Source: Streptomyces bikiniensis | Lineage (GTDB): Bacteria; Actinomycetota; Actinomycetes; Streptomycetales; Streptomycetaceae | Direction: 5' to 3' | DNA: 60,295 bases | Assembly (NCBI GenBank): GCA_000716465.1 | Contig: JNWL01000038.1 | Location: 1 to 60,295 of the forward strand | Shown here: one piece after another, positions 43,020 through 51,161 of the stretch | Layout of the letters: every line of letters starts with the position of its first letter | How positions within the stretch are numbered: position 1 is the first letter of the stretch | Program-made: the position numbers and the translations under genes | The notes under the pieces: model-generated | What the model was told of the DNA's origin: nothing | Database searches by the model: none | Seen by the model: only the letters and a program-made list of their open reading frames with translations

Positions 43020-44072
43020 ATGACCGAGCAGACGAACAGTGGCCGACGCCGCAAGGTGCCGTTCTTCCTCACGGGGGCCCTCGTGGTCCTCGTCCTCGGC
43101 GGCGCCGGCCTCGGCTACGCCTCCTACAAGAAGCTCGACCACAACATCCAGGGCGTCGACATCAACGCCCAACTCGGCACCCAGCGCCCCGTCGACGTCG
43201 ACGACGGCTCCATGGACATCCTCGTCCTCGGCTCCGACTCGCGCTCCGGAGACAACGGCGCCTACGGCAGGGACGAGGGCGGCGCCCGCTCCGACACCGC
43301 GATGGTCGTCCACGTCCACGAGGGCCACAAGAGGGCCAGCGTCGTCTCCATACCCCGCGACACCCTGATCACGAGGCCGGACTGCACCGACGCCCACGGC
43401 GCCGGGGTGCCCGGCCGGAACCGCGCCATGTTCAACACGGCGTACGAGGTCGGCGGCCCCGCCTGCGCCGTGAAGACCGTCGAGGCGATGTCCGGCATCC
43501 GCATGGACCACTACATCGAGGTCGACTTCACCGGCTTCAAGGAGATCGTCGACGAGCTCGGCGGCGTCGGGATCACCACCACCCGGCCCATCAAGGACGA
43601 CGACAGCCACCTCGACCTCGCCCCGGGCCCCCACACCCTCGACGGCGAGCAGGCCCTCGGCCTCGTCCGCACCCGCAAGGGCGTCGGCGACGGCAGCGAC
43701 CTCGGCCGCATACAGCTCCAGCAGGCCTTCATCAAGGCCCTCGTCGAGCAGGTCAAGGGCGTCGGCGTCCTCACCGACCCGGCGAAGCTCCTCGGCCTCG
43801 CCGACGCCGTCACCAGGGCCATCACCCCCGACTCCGAACTCGACTCGGTCCAGGAGCTGACGGGCTTCGCCCGGGGCCTCTCCGGCATCGACGCCGGAAG
43901 CGTCCACATGGTCACCCTGCCCGTCGCGTACGACCGGATCGACCCCAACCGCGTCGTGCCCCTGGAGCGGCAGTCCGCGCAGCTCTGGAAGGCGCTCAAG
44001 GACGACCTGCCCGTCCCCGCCTCCGTCACGGAGGACACCGCCGCCGGAGCGGCCGGGGGCGTCGTGAGGTAG
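43020..44072 (+). CDS. LytR-CpsA-Psr (LCP) family cell-wall glycopolymer ligase
   Basis: A 350-residue type II membrane protein. It has a short cytoplasmic N-terminus, one membrane helix at about 15-37, and an external LCP domain. Motifs include DILVLGSDSR, SDTAMVVHVHEG, VVSIPRDT (Arg binding the pyrophosphate), VDFTGFKEIVDELGGV, and LDGEQALGLVRTRKG near DLGRIQLQQ. LCP enzymes attach teichoic acid or related polymers to peptidoglycan from undecaprenyl-pyrophosphate carriers. ATG 43020 starts the chain. It lies between rho and rpmE. Confidence 0.94.
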   Translation: MTEQTNSGRRRKVPFFLTGALVVLVLGGAGLGYASYKKLDHNIQGVDINAQLGTQRPVDVDDGSMDILVLGSDSRSGDNGAYGRDEGGARSDTAMVVHVHEGHKRASVVSIPRDTLITRPDCTDAHGAGVPGRNRAMFNTAYEVGGPACAVKTVEAMSGIRMDHYIEVDFTGFKEIVDELGGVGITTTRPIKDDDSHLDLAPGPHTLDGEQALGLVRTRKGVGDGSDLGRIQLQQAFIKALVEQVKGVGVLTDPAKLLGLADAVTRAITPDSELDSVQELTGFARGLSGIDAGSVHMVTLPVAYDRIDPNRVVPLERQSAQLWKALKDDLPVPASVTEDTAAGAAGGVVR

Positions 44073-44075
44073 GCC

Positions 44076-44102
44076 GGGAATACCTCCGGCCCGACCCCGG
44101 TT
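44076..44102 (+). promoter_or_regulatory. SigR-type (thiol stress) promoter of rpmE
   Basis: GGGAAT at 44076-44081, an 18-base spacer, then GTT at 44100-44102. This matches the SigR consensus GGGAAT-N18-GTT. It lies about 105 bp before rpmE, a known member of the S. coelicolor SigR regulon. Confidence 0.85.
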
Positions 44103-44207
44103 TGGGGAGATGCGGCCGGTCCTGGCAGACTGGTACGTCGGCCCCGGTTCACGCATGCCGCAACCCGCGGCGGCGACCCGGTGCCCTCCCGGAACATAGG
44201 AGACACC

Positions 44208-44432
44208 TTGAAGCGCGAGATCCACCCCGAGTACGTCGAGACCCAGGTCAGCTGCACCTGTGGCGCGTCGTTCACCACCCGCAGCACCCTCACCGACGGC
44301 ACCATCCGTGCCGAGGTCTGCTCCGAGTGCCACCCGTTCTACACGGGCAAGCAGAAGATCCTCGACACCGGCGGCCGCGTCGCCCGCTTCGAGGCCCGCT
44401 TCGGCAAGGCCGCCGGCTCCGCCAACAAGTAG
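44208..44432 (+). CDS. rpmE: 50S ribosomal protein L31 (zinc-binding form)
   Basis: A 74-residue ribosomal protein. The start is TTG 44208 (KREIHPEY follows) with AGGAG six bases upstream. The Cys pairs in SCTCG (Cys16, Cys18) and CSECH mark the zinc-binding C-plus form, as opposed to the zinc-free paralogue used under zinc limitation. The SigR-type promoter suggests coupling of this zinc store to thiol-oxidative stress. Confidence 0.96.
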   Translation: MKREIHPEYVETQVSCTCGASFTTRSTLTDGTIRAEVCSECHPFYTGKQKILDTGGRVARFEARFGKAAGSANK

Positions 44433-44441
44433 CGAGCCCCT

Positions 44442-44485
44442 GCGCCGGTCCACGGTCGCCCCGCGCGGGTGGCCGGGACCGGCGC
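44442..44485 (+). terminator. hairpin between rpmE and prfA
   Basis: GCGCCGGTCC pairs with GGACCGGCGC, with further pairing inside the loop, followed by TTTGG. It is a partial or full terminator after rpmE. Confidence 0.75.
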
Positions 44486-44528
44486 TTTGGCGTCCCCGTA
44501 GCAACTGACGAAAACCAGGAGCCCCCGC

Positions 44529-45605
44529 ATGTTCGAGGCGGTCGAGGAACTGGTCGGCGAGCACGCCGACCTCGAGAAGAAGCTGGCGGACCCCTCGGTC
44601 CACGCCGACCAGGCGAACGCGCGCAAGCTCAACAAGCGCTACGCCGAGCTGACCCCGATCGTCGCCACCTACCGCTCCTGGAAGCAGACCGGTGACGACA
44701 TCGAGACCGCCCGCGAGCTGGCGCACGACGACCCCGACTTCGCCGCCGAGGTCAAGCAGCTGGAGAAGGACCGCGAGGAGCTGACCGACAAGCTCCGCCT
44801 GCTCCTCGTCCCACGCGACCCCAGCGACGACAAGGACGTCATCCTGGAGATCAAGGCCGGCGCCGGCGGCGACGAGTCCGCGCTCTTCGCCGGCGACCTG
44901 CTCCGCATGTACCTCCGGTACGCCGAGCGCGTCGGCTGGAAGACCGAGATCATCGACGCCACCGAGTCCGAGCTCGGCGGCTACAAGGACGTCCAGGTCG
45001 CCGTGAAGACCAAGGGCGGCAACGGCGCCACCGAGCCCGGCCAGGGCGTCTGGGCCCGGCTCAAGTACGAGGGCGGGGTGCACCGCGTCCAGCGCGTGCC
45101 CGCCACCGAGTCCCAGGGCCGCATCCACACCTCCGCCGCCGGCGTGCTCGTCACGCCCGAGGCCGAGGAGGTCGAGGTCGAGATCCACGCCAACGACCTG
45201 CGGATCGACGTCTACCGCTCGTCCGGCCCCGGCGGCCAGTCGGTCAACACCACCGACTCCGCCGTCCGCATCACCCACCTGCCGACCGGCATCGTCGCCT
45301 CCTGCCAGAACGAGAAGAGCCAGCTCCAGAACAAGGAGCAGGCCATGCGCATCCTGCGCTCCCGGCTCCTTGCCGCCGCCCAGGAGAAGGCCGAGGCCGA
45401 GGCCGCCGACGCCCGCCGCAGCCAGGTCCGCACCGTCGACCGCTCCGAGAAGATCCGGACGTACAACTTCCCGGAGAACCGCATCTCGGACCACCGCGTC
45501 GGCTTCAAGGCGTACAACCTGGACCAGGTGCTCGACGGCGAACTGGACGCGGTGATCCAGGCCTGCGTCGACGCCGACTCCGCGGCGAAGCTCGCCGCGG
45601 CGTAG
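44529..45605 (+). CDS. prfA: peptide chain release factor 1
   Basis: A 358-residue translation factor recognising UAG and UAA. The PxT tripeptide anticodon appears as PAT in [15 protein letters not shown]. The GGQ catalytic motif is at residues 235-237 ([17 protein letters not shown]). Length equals E. coli RF1. CCAGGAG precedes the ATG. Its glutamine methylase gene prmC follows immediately. Confidence 0.98.
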   Translation: MFEAVEELVGEHADLEKKLADPSVHADQANARKLNKRYAELTPIVATYRSWKQTGDDIETARELAHDDPDFAAEVKQLEKDREELTDKLRLLLVPRDPSDDKDVILEIKAGAGGDESALFAGDLLRMYLRYAERVGWKTEIIDATESELGGYKDVQVAVKTKGGNGATEPGQGVWARLKYEGGVHRVQRVPATESQGRIHTSAAGVLVTPEAEEVEVEIHANDLRIDVYRSSGPGGQSVNTTDSAVRITHLPTGIVASCQNEKSQLQNKEQAMRILRSRLLAAAQEKAEAEAADARRSQVRTVDRSEKIRTYNFPENRISDHRVGFKAYNLDQVLDGELDAVIQACVDADSAAKLAAA

Positions 45606-45679
45606 CCGCCGAGGCCGTGCGGCCCGCGAGGACCGTACGGCCACCCCTCAAGCCCCACCCCGCACCACGGAGGACCAGC

Positions 45680-46561
45680 GTGCAGTCACTTTCTGGGGGG
45701 CGACCCCCAGGCCCCCGCAGTCTGCTGCTCGCCGAGGTGGCCCAGGCCACCCGGCGGCTGGCCGACGCCGGCGTCCCCTCCCCGCGCTTCGACGCCGAGG
45801 AGCTCGCCGCGTTCGTGCACGGCGTCAAGCGGGGGGAGCTGCACAACGTCAAGGACGCGGACTTCGACGCCCGCTACTGGGAGACGGTCGCCCGCCGCGA
45901 GGCCCGCGAACCCCTCCAGCACATCACCGGGCGGGCGTTCTTCCGCTACCTGGAGCTCCAGGTGGGCCCCGGCGTCTTCGTGCCCCGCCCGGAGACCGAG
46001 TCGGTCGTCGGCTGGGCCATAGACGCCGTGCGCGCCATGGACGTCGTCGAACCGCTCGTCGTCGACCTGTGCACCGGCTCCGGGGCCATCGCCCTCGCCA
46101 TGGCCCAGGAGGTGCCGCGCTCCCGCGTGCACGCCGTCGAGCTCTCCGACGACGCCCTCGTCTGGACCCGGAGGAACGCCGAGGGCTCCCGCGTCACCGT
46201 CCACCAGGGCGACGCGCTCACCGCCCTGCCCGAGCTGGACGGCCAGGTCGACCTGGTCATCTCCAACCCGCCGTACATCCCGCTCACCGAGTGGGAGTAC
46301 GTGGCGCCCGAGGCCCGCGACCACGACCCGGAGATGGCCCTCTTCTCCGGCGAGGACGGCCTCGACACCATCCGCGGCATCGAGCGCACCGCCCACCGCC
46401 TGCTCCGCCCCGGCGGCCTCGTCGTCATCGAGCACGCGGACACCCAGGGCGGCCAGGTGCCGTGGATCTTCAACGAGGAGGCCGGCTGGGCGGACGCCGC
46501 CGACCACCCCGACCTGAACAACCGGCCGCGCTTCGCGACCGCCCGCAAGGCAATGCCGTGA
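45680..46561 (+). CDS. prmC: release-factor glutamine N5-methyltransferase PrmC (HemK)
   Basis: A 293-residue SAM-dependent enzyme methylating the GGQ glutamine of release factors. The N-terminal helical domain is LLLAEVAQATRRLADAGV to REPLQHITGRAFF. SAM motif I is VVDLCTGSGAIALAM, and the catalytic NPPY is in DLVISNPPYIPL. GTG 45680 follows GGAGG. The first 13 residues derive from a CTGGGGG-N4-CCCCCAG palindrome and look like an added extension, because homologues begin about at LLLAEV. Confidence 0.96.
   Translation: MQSLSGGRPPGPRSLLLAEVAQATRRLADAGVPSPRFDAEELAAFVHGVKRGELHNVKDADFDARYWETVARREAREPLQHITGRAFFRYLELQVGPGVFVPRPETESVVGWAIDAVRAMDVVEPLVVDLCTGSGAIALAMAQEVPRSRVHAVELSDDALVWTRRNAEGSRVTVHQGDALTALPELDGQVDLVISNPPYIPLTEWEYVAPEARDHDPEMALFSGEDGLDTIRGIERTAHRLLRPGGLVVIEHADTQGGQVPWIFNEEAGWADAADHPDLNNRPRFATARKAMP
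45693..45710. repeat. REP-like palindrome CTGGGGG-N4-CCCCCAG inside prmC start
   Basis: Seven-base perfect arms around GCGA, 13 bases after the prmC start codon. The same arms recur at 54405-54422 before atpA. It is translated as part of SGGRPPGP. Confidence 0.85.
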
Positions 46562-46619
46562 CGGCCCCGACCGTCACCACCGCCATGACGAACCACGCGT
46601 ACGAGGAGGCCGGGAACTG

Positions 46620-47267
46620 ATGGCACGGCGATACGACTGCAACGAGGCGACCGACCGACTGACGGGCCTGCGCGAGGCCGCGTCCGCCGTCCGCCGGGGC
46701 GAGCTGGTCGTGCTGCCCACCGACACCGTGTACGGGATCGGGGCGGACGCCTTCAGCGGCGAGGCCGTGGCGGACCTGCTGGCCGCCAAGGGGCGCGGCC
46801 GCAACATGCCCACGCCCGTGCTCATCGGCTCCCCGAACACCCTCCACGGCCTGGTCACCGACTTCTCCGAGCAGGCCTGGGAGCTCGTCGACGCCTTCTG
46901 GCCCGGCGCGCTCACCCTGGTCGCCCGCCACCAGCCGTCCCTCCAGTGGGACCTCGGGGACACCCGGGGCACCGTCGCCGTCCGGATGCCGCTGCACCCG
47001 GTCGCGATCGAACTGCTCACCGAGGTCGGCCCGATGGCCGTCTCCTCGGCCAACCTCACCGGCCACCCGTCGCCGGAGGACTGCGACGCCGCGCAGAACA
47101 TGCTCGGCGACTCCGTCTCCGTCTACCTCGACGGCGGCCCGACGCCCGGCAACGTCCCCTCGTCCATCGTCGACGTGACCGGCCCGGTGCCGGTGCTGCT
47201 GCGGCAGGGGGCGCTCTCCCCGGAGGAGCTCCGGAAGGTCGTACCCGACCTCGAGGTGGCCAATTGA
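46620..47267 (+). CDS. L-threonylcarbamoyladenylate synthase (Sua5/YrdC/TsaC)
   Basis: A 215-residue enzyme making threonylcarbamoyl-AMP from threonine, bicarbonate and ATP for t6A37 of ANN-decoding tRNAs. YrdC motifs are VVLPTDTVYGIGADAF, KGRGRNMPTPVLIG, FWPGALTLVARHQ and GPMAVSSANLTGHPS. A basic N-terminus for RNA binding is present; the Sua5 C-terminal domain is absent. GAGGAGG precedes the ATG. The next gene overlaps its stop by four bases. Confidence 0.94.
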   Translation: MARRYDCNEATDRLTGLREAASAVRRGELVVLPTDTVYGIGADAFSGEAVADLLAAKGRGRNMPTPVLIGSPNTLHGLVTDFSEQAWELVDAFWPGALTLVARHQPSLQWDLGDTRGTVAVRMPLHPVAIELLTEVGPMAVSSANLTGHPSPEDCDAAQNMLGDSVSVYLDGGPTPGNVPSSIVDVTGPVPVLLRQGALSPEELRKVVPDLEVAN

Positions 47268-47911
47268 CCGCCCCTGAGGGGCGTGGCATAGCGGGGCACG
47301 ACGACAGCGACACCTTCCGCATCCTCCACGTCAGCACCGGCAACGTCTGCCGCTCGCCGATCACCGAGCGGCTGACCCGCCACGCCCTGTGCGACCGGCT
47401 CGGGGACCCCCTCGGCGGCGGCCTGATCGTGGAGAGCGCGGGCACCTGGGGCCACGAGGGGGCCCCGATGGAGGCCAACGCGGAACTGGTCCTCGCCGAC
47501 TTCGGCGCGGACTACAGCGGCTTCGTGGGGCGCGAGCTCCTCGACGAGCACGTCATCCGCGCGGACCTCGTCCTGACGGCGACCCGCGACCACCGGGCGC
47601 AGGTCATCTCGATGGGCCACTCGGCGGGCCTGCGCACCTTCACCCTGAAGGAGTTCACCCGCCTGGTCCGCGCCATCGACCCGGCCACGCTCCCGGACCC
47701 GCGCGACGAGGGCATGGTCGAACGCGCGCGCGCCCTGGTCCGCGCGGCCGCGGCTCTACGCGGGTGGCTCCTGGCCCCGTCCCCGGACGCGGACGAGGTC
47801 AACGACCCGTACGGCGCCCCCATCACCTTCTTCCGCTCGATCGGCGACGAGATCAACCAGGCCCTGGACCCCGTGGTGACGGCTCTGACCGGGGTGGCGG
47901 CGCGGCGCTGA
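47264..47911 (+). CDS. low-molecular-weight protein tyrosine phosphatase homologue with Cys-to-Ser active site
   Basis: A 215-residue protein of the LMW-PTP fold. The P-loop, normally C-x-G-N-x-C-R-S, reads S24-T-G-N-V-C-R-S: the nucleophile codon is AGC, not TGC, while Cys29, Arg30 and Ser31 are kept. A late NDPYG (Asp181) resembles the general-acid DPxG motif. The length exceeds the usual 150. Start TTG 47264 overlaps tsaC as TTGA. It probably binds phosphotyrosine or another phospho-ligand rather than hydrolysing it; this is inferred from the classic trapping mutant. Its last 63 bp are duplicated downstream. Confidence 0.88.
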   Translation: MTAPEGRGIAGHDDSDTFRILHVSTGNVCRSPITERLTRHALCDRLGDPLGGGLIVESAGTWGHEGAPMEANAELVLADFGADYSGFVGRELLDEHVIRADLVLTATRDHRAQVISMGHSAGLRTFTLKEFTRLVRAIDPATLPDPRDEGMVERARALVRAAAALRGWLLAPSPDADEVNDPYGAPITFFRSIGDEINQALDPVVTALTGVAARR

Positions 47912-48080
47912 GCCGATCGGGCCCGGCCCCGTCCGGCGGCGGAGTCCGGCGCAGCGGCCCGAAGCCCGGGAGGCCCCTCGGGGCCGAGCGGCGCGAGGGG
48001 CGCGTCGGGGAGGGTGCTCAACCAGGCCCTGGACCCCGTGGTGACGGCTCTGACCGGGGTGGCGGCGCGGCGCTGAGCCG
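47853..48080 (+). repeat. 63-bp exact direct repeat: 3' end of the phosphatase-like gene duplicated
   Basis: Bases 47853-47915 (last 19 codons, stop and 4 bp) recur identically at 48018-48080, 165 bp downstream and before glyA. The copy has no start and is noncoding. Exact identity implies a recent duplication. Confidence 0.97.
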
Positions 48081-48161
48081 GCCGGCCGTGCTTCTCGGCG
48101 CGCGGGTCCGGCGGCCCGTACCTACATTGGTGCTGACATCCCTCCACGCCCGGAGTCAGCC

Positions 48162-49409
48162 ATGCCGGTCACCGCGCCCCCTCACGACGCCCTCGACGTC
48201 CTGCGCCGGCAGGACCCGGAGGTCGCCGACGTGCTGCTCGGCGAGGAGCGGCGGCAGGCCGACAGCCTCCAGCTGATCGCGGCGGAGAACTTCACCTCGC
48301 CCGCCGTCCTCGCCGCCCTCGGCTCCCCGCTCGCCAACAAGTACGCCGAGGGCTACCCCGGCGCCCGGCACCACGGCGGCTGCGAGTACGCCGACGCCGT
48401 CGAGCGGATCGCCGTGCGACGGGCCACCGCGCTCTTCGGAGCCGACCACGCGAACGTCCAGGCCCACTCCGGCTCCTCGGCCGTCCTGGCGGCGTACGCG
48501 GCCCTTCTCAGGCCCGGTGACACGGTCCTCGCCATGGGCCTGGAGCACGGCGGGCACCTCACCCACGGCTCGCCCGCCAGCTTCTCCGGCCGCTGGTTCG
48601 ACTTCGTCCCGTACGGCGTCGACGCCGAGACCGGGCTCGTCGACCACGAGCAGGTCGCCGCCCTCGCCCGCCACCACCGCCCCAAGGCGATCGTCTGCGG
48701 CTCCATCTCCTACCCCCGCCACCTCGACTACGCGGTCTTCCGCGAGATCGCCGACGAGACCGGCGCCTACCTGATCGCCGACGCGGCCCACACCATCGGT
48801 CTGGTCGCCGGGGGAGCGGCCCCCAGCCCCGTCCCGTACGCCGACGTCGTCTGCGCCACCACCCACAAGGTGCTGCGCGGCCCGCGCGGCGGGATGATCC
48901 TGTGCGGGGAGGAGCTCGCGGGCCGGATCGACCGGGCGGTGTTCCCGTTCAGCCAGGGCGGCGCCCAGATGCACACGATCGCGGCGAAGGCGGTGGCCTT
49001 CGGCGAGGCGGAGGCGCCCGCGTTCACCGCGTACGCCCATCGGGTGGTCGAGCACGCCCGGTTCCTCGCCGCCGCCCTCGCCGCCGAGGGCTTCGCGCCG
49101 ATCACCGGCGGCACCGACACCCACCTCGTCACCGCCGACCCCGCCCCCCTCGGCGTCGACGGGCGCACCGCCCGCACCCGGCTCGCCGCCGCCGGCATCG
49201 TCCTCGACACCTGCGCCCTGCCGTACGGGGAGGCGCGCGGCATCCGGCTCGGCACGGCCGCCGTCACCACCCAGGGCATGGGCGCCCCCGAAATGGCCAG
49301 GATCGCCGGTCTGTTCACCGCCGCGCTCCGCGACGACCCCGGGGAGACGGCCCGGGTAAGGGCCGAGGTCCGCGCGCTGACCGGCCGGTTCCCGCCGTAC
49401 GCACGCTGA
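48162..49409 (+). CDS. glyA: serine hydroxymethyltransferase
   Basis: A 415-residue PLP enzyme interconverting serine and glycine with tetrahydrofolate. Motifs are LQLIAAENFTSPAVL, NKYAEGYPGARHHGGCE, and PLP Lys236 in ATTHKVLRGPRGG. Sequence details such as HLDYAVFREIADETGAYL differ slightly from the main GlyA, and Streptomyces has two copies, so this may be the second paralogue. ATG 48162 follows a CGGAG site. It is preceded by the duplicated phosphatase tail. Confidence 0.93.
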   Translation: MPVTAPPHDALDVLRRQDPEVADVLLGEERRQADSLQLIAAENFTSPAVLAALGSPLANKYAEGYPGARHHGGCEYADAVERIAVRRATALFGADHANVQAHSGSSAVLAAYAALLRPGDTVLAMGLEHGGHLTHGSPASFSGRWFDFVPYGVDAETGLVDHEQVAALARHHRPKAIVCGSISYPRHLDYAVFREIADETGAYLIADAAHTIGLVAGGAAPSPVPYADVVCATTHKVLRGPRGGMILCGEELAGRIDRAVFPFSQGGAQMHTIAAKAVAFGEAEAPAFTAYAHRVVEHARFLAAALAAEGFAPITGGTDTHLVTADPAPLGVDGRTARTRLAAAGIVLDTCALPYGEARGIRLGTAAVTTQGMGAPEMARIAGLFTAALRDDPGETARVRAEVRALTGRFPPYAR

Positions 49410-49417
49410 CTTCCGCG

Positions 49418-49472
49418 CCGTACGGGCGCCGGTTTCCCCACCGTACGGACACCCGGGTTTTCCGTCGTACGG
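49418..49472. repeat. three spaced CGTACGG repeats
   Basis: CCGTACGG at 49418-49425 and 49441-49448 and TCGTACGG at 49465-49472, each starting a diverged 23-24-bp unit (CGTACGG, then an (A/G)CRCCGG-like stretch, then TTTTCC). They lie between glyA and the transferase gene. Confidence 0.75.
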
Positions 49473-49540
49473 ACATCGGGCGGGCCCCGGCGCAACCGTC
49501 CGGGCCCCCCGCGTGTCTCCCAGCACATGGACGGCACGGC

Positions 49541-49546
49541 TAGGGT
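49541..49546 (+). promoter_or_regulatory. probable -10 of the MraY/WecA-like gene
   Basis: TAGGGT fits the Streptomyces housekeeping -10 pattern, about 40 bp before the preferred start codon at 49586. A -35 is not clear. Confidence 0.45.
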
Positions 49547-49585
49547 GTGGGGCTGAGATGGCCAGCGATTCCTGTGGGGCAGCCC

Positions 49586-50899
49586 GTGCGTGATTACCTG
49601 CTGACGCTCTGTGTCACGGCCGCGGTGACCTACCTGCTCACCGGTCCGGTGCGCAAGTTCGCCATCGCGACCGGGGCGATGCCGGAGATCCGCGCCCGCG
49701 ACGTGCACCGAGAACCGACTCCGCGGCTCGGTGGCATCGCCATGTTCTTCGGGCTGTGCGCGGGCCTCCTCGTCGCCGCCCACCTGCAGAACCTCGGCAG
49801 CGTCTTCGACCTGTCCAACGAGCCCCGCGCGCTGCTCTCCGGCGCCGCGCTGATCTGGCTGATCGGCGTCCTGGACGACAAGTTCGAGCTGGACGCGCTC
49901 ATCAAGCTGGGCGCGCAGATGATCTCGGCCGGCGTCATGGTCGCGCAGGGCCTGACGATCCTGTGGCTGCCGATCCCCGGCGTCGGCGTCGTCTCCCTGA
50001 CCCCCGGACAGGGCACGCTCCTCACCGTCGCCCTGGTGGTCCTCACCATCAACGCGGTGAACTTCGTCGACGGCCTCGACGGCCTCGCCGCCGGCATGGT
50101 CTGCATCGCCGCCACCGCCTTCTTCCTGTACGCCTACCGCCTCTGGTACGGCTACACGATCGAGGCCGCCGCCCCCGCGACCCTCTTCACCGCCATCCTC
50201 ATCGGCATGTGCCTGGGCTTCCTGCCGCACAACATGCACCCGGCGCGGATCTTCATGGGCGACTCCGGCTCGATGCTGATCGGCCTGATCCTGGCCGCCT
50301 CCGCCATCTCGATCACCGGCCAGGTCGACCCCGACGTGCTGAAGCTCTTCGAAGGCTCGACCCGCGAGGCCACCCACGCCGCCCTGCCGGTCTTCATCCC
50401 GCTGCTGCTGCCGCTGACGATCATCGCGATCCCGATGGCGGACCTGGTCCTGGCGATCGTGCGCCGCACCTGGAAGGGCCAGTCGCCGTTCGCGGCCGAC
50501 CGCGGCCACCTGCACCACCGGCTCCTGGAGATCGGCCACTCGCACAGCCGCGCGGTGCTGATCATGTACTTCTGGTCGGCCCTGATCGCCTTCGGGACGC
50601 TGGCGTACTCGGTCCACTCGACCTCGATGTGGATCGTCCTCGGGGTCGTCGCGCTCAGCGCGATCGGCCTGGTGCTGCTCCTGATGCCGCGCTTCACGCC
50701 CCGCGCGCCCCGCTGGGCCGAGTCCGTCGTGCCGCCCCGCTACCGGCGCCGCAAGCCGGCCCCGGTCGCGGAGGCGGCCCCGGAGCCGGTCGCGGCCGGG
50801 ACGGAGCGGGTGCCGGTGCCCGCCGGCATCAACGGCGCCACCGCCATCGGCAACCGCGCGCGCTTCACCGACCGGCGGAAGGCCGGAACGCCAAGTTGA
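49586..50899 (+). CDS. MraY/WecA-family polyprenyl-phosphate sugar-1-phosphate transferase
   Basis: A 437-residue membrane enzyme with about eleven hydrophobic helices. Family motifs are PRLGGIAMF, VLDDKFELDALIKLGAQ (DDxx aspartates), NFVDGLDGLAAG, FMGDSGSMLIG and ADRGHLHHRLLEIGHSH (the basic HxHH sugar-recognition loop typical of WecA rather than MraY). It transfers a HexNAc-1-phosphate to undecaprenyl phosphate, starting a wall polymer or glycan. The C-terminal 60 residues are cytosolic and Pro/Ala-rich. GTG 49586 is the best start, but an upstream GTG is possible. Confidence 0.92.
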   Translation: MRDYLLTLCVTAAVTYLLTGPVRKFAIATGAMPEIRARDVHREPTPRLGGIAMFFGLCAGLLVAAHLQNLGSVFDLSNEPRALLSGAALIWLIGVLDDKFELDALIKLGAQMISAGVMVAQGLTILWLPIPGVGVVSLTPGQGTLLTVALVVLTINAVNFVDGLDGLAAGMVCIAATAFFLYAYRLWYGYTIEAAAPATLFTAILIGMCLGFLPHNMHPARIFMGDSGSMLIGLILAASAISITGQVDPDVLKLFEGSTREATHAALPVFIPLLLPLTIIAIPMADLVLAIVRRTWKGQSPFAADRGHLHHRLLEIGHSHSRAVLIMYFWSALIAFGTLAYSVHSTSMWIVLGVVALSAIGLVLLLMPRFTPRAPRWAESVVPPRYRRRKPAPVAEAAPEPVAAGTERVPVPAGINGATAIGNRARFTDRRKAGTPS

Positions 50900-50975
50900 C
50901 GAAGGCCGCGACGGCGGTCATTACCAGACAAGCCACCCCGCTGTCGCGCACACACGCGCGGGGTAACTCTCATGT

Positions 50976-50989
50976 GTGACAACTGGCAC
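50976..50989. promoter_or_regulatory. Crp-like site upstream of the atp operon
   Basis: GTGACAACTGGCAC fits GTG-N6-GNCAC, the motif reported for S. coelicolor Crp, inside the wider imperfect palindrome GTGTGACAACTGGCACAC. It is 186 bp before atpI. The match is by sequence only. Confidence 0.5.
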
Positions 50990-51019
50990 ACCTTATGGGT
51001 AAAGACCTATTCAAATAGT

Positions 51020-51037
51020 TTGTGATACCGTTCACGA
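51020..51037. promoter_or_regulatory. Rex-like redox operator upstream of atpI
   Basis: TTGTGATACCGTTCACGA agrees with the Rex operator TTGTGAA-N4-TTCACAA in both half-sites, with changes in the spacer flank and one distal base. It directly follows a -10-like TAGTTT at 51016-51021. Rex is known to control atp, nuo and cyd operons in Streptomyces in response to NADH/NAD+. Confidence 0.8.
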
Positions 51038-51161
51038 GACCCGGCGACAGTGCCGAAAGACCGTAGTGCGACGGTCCGTTGGCCCCGAGACCCACCTCGG
51101 ACCGGGCTTACGCTCGTCCATGACGACACCATCGCCCCCTCCATCAAGCGGAGACACCGCC

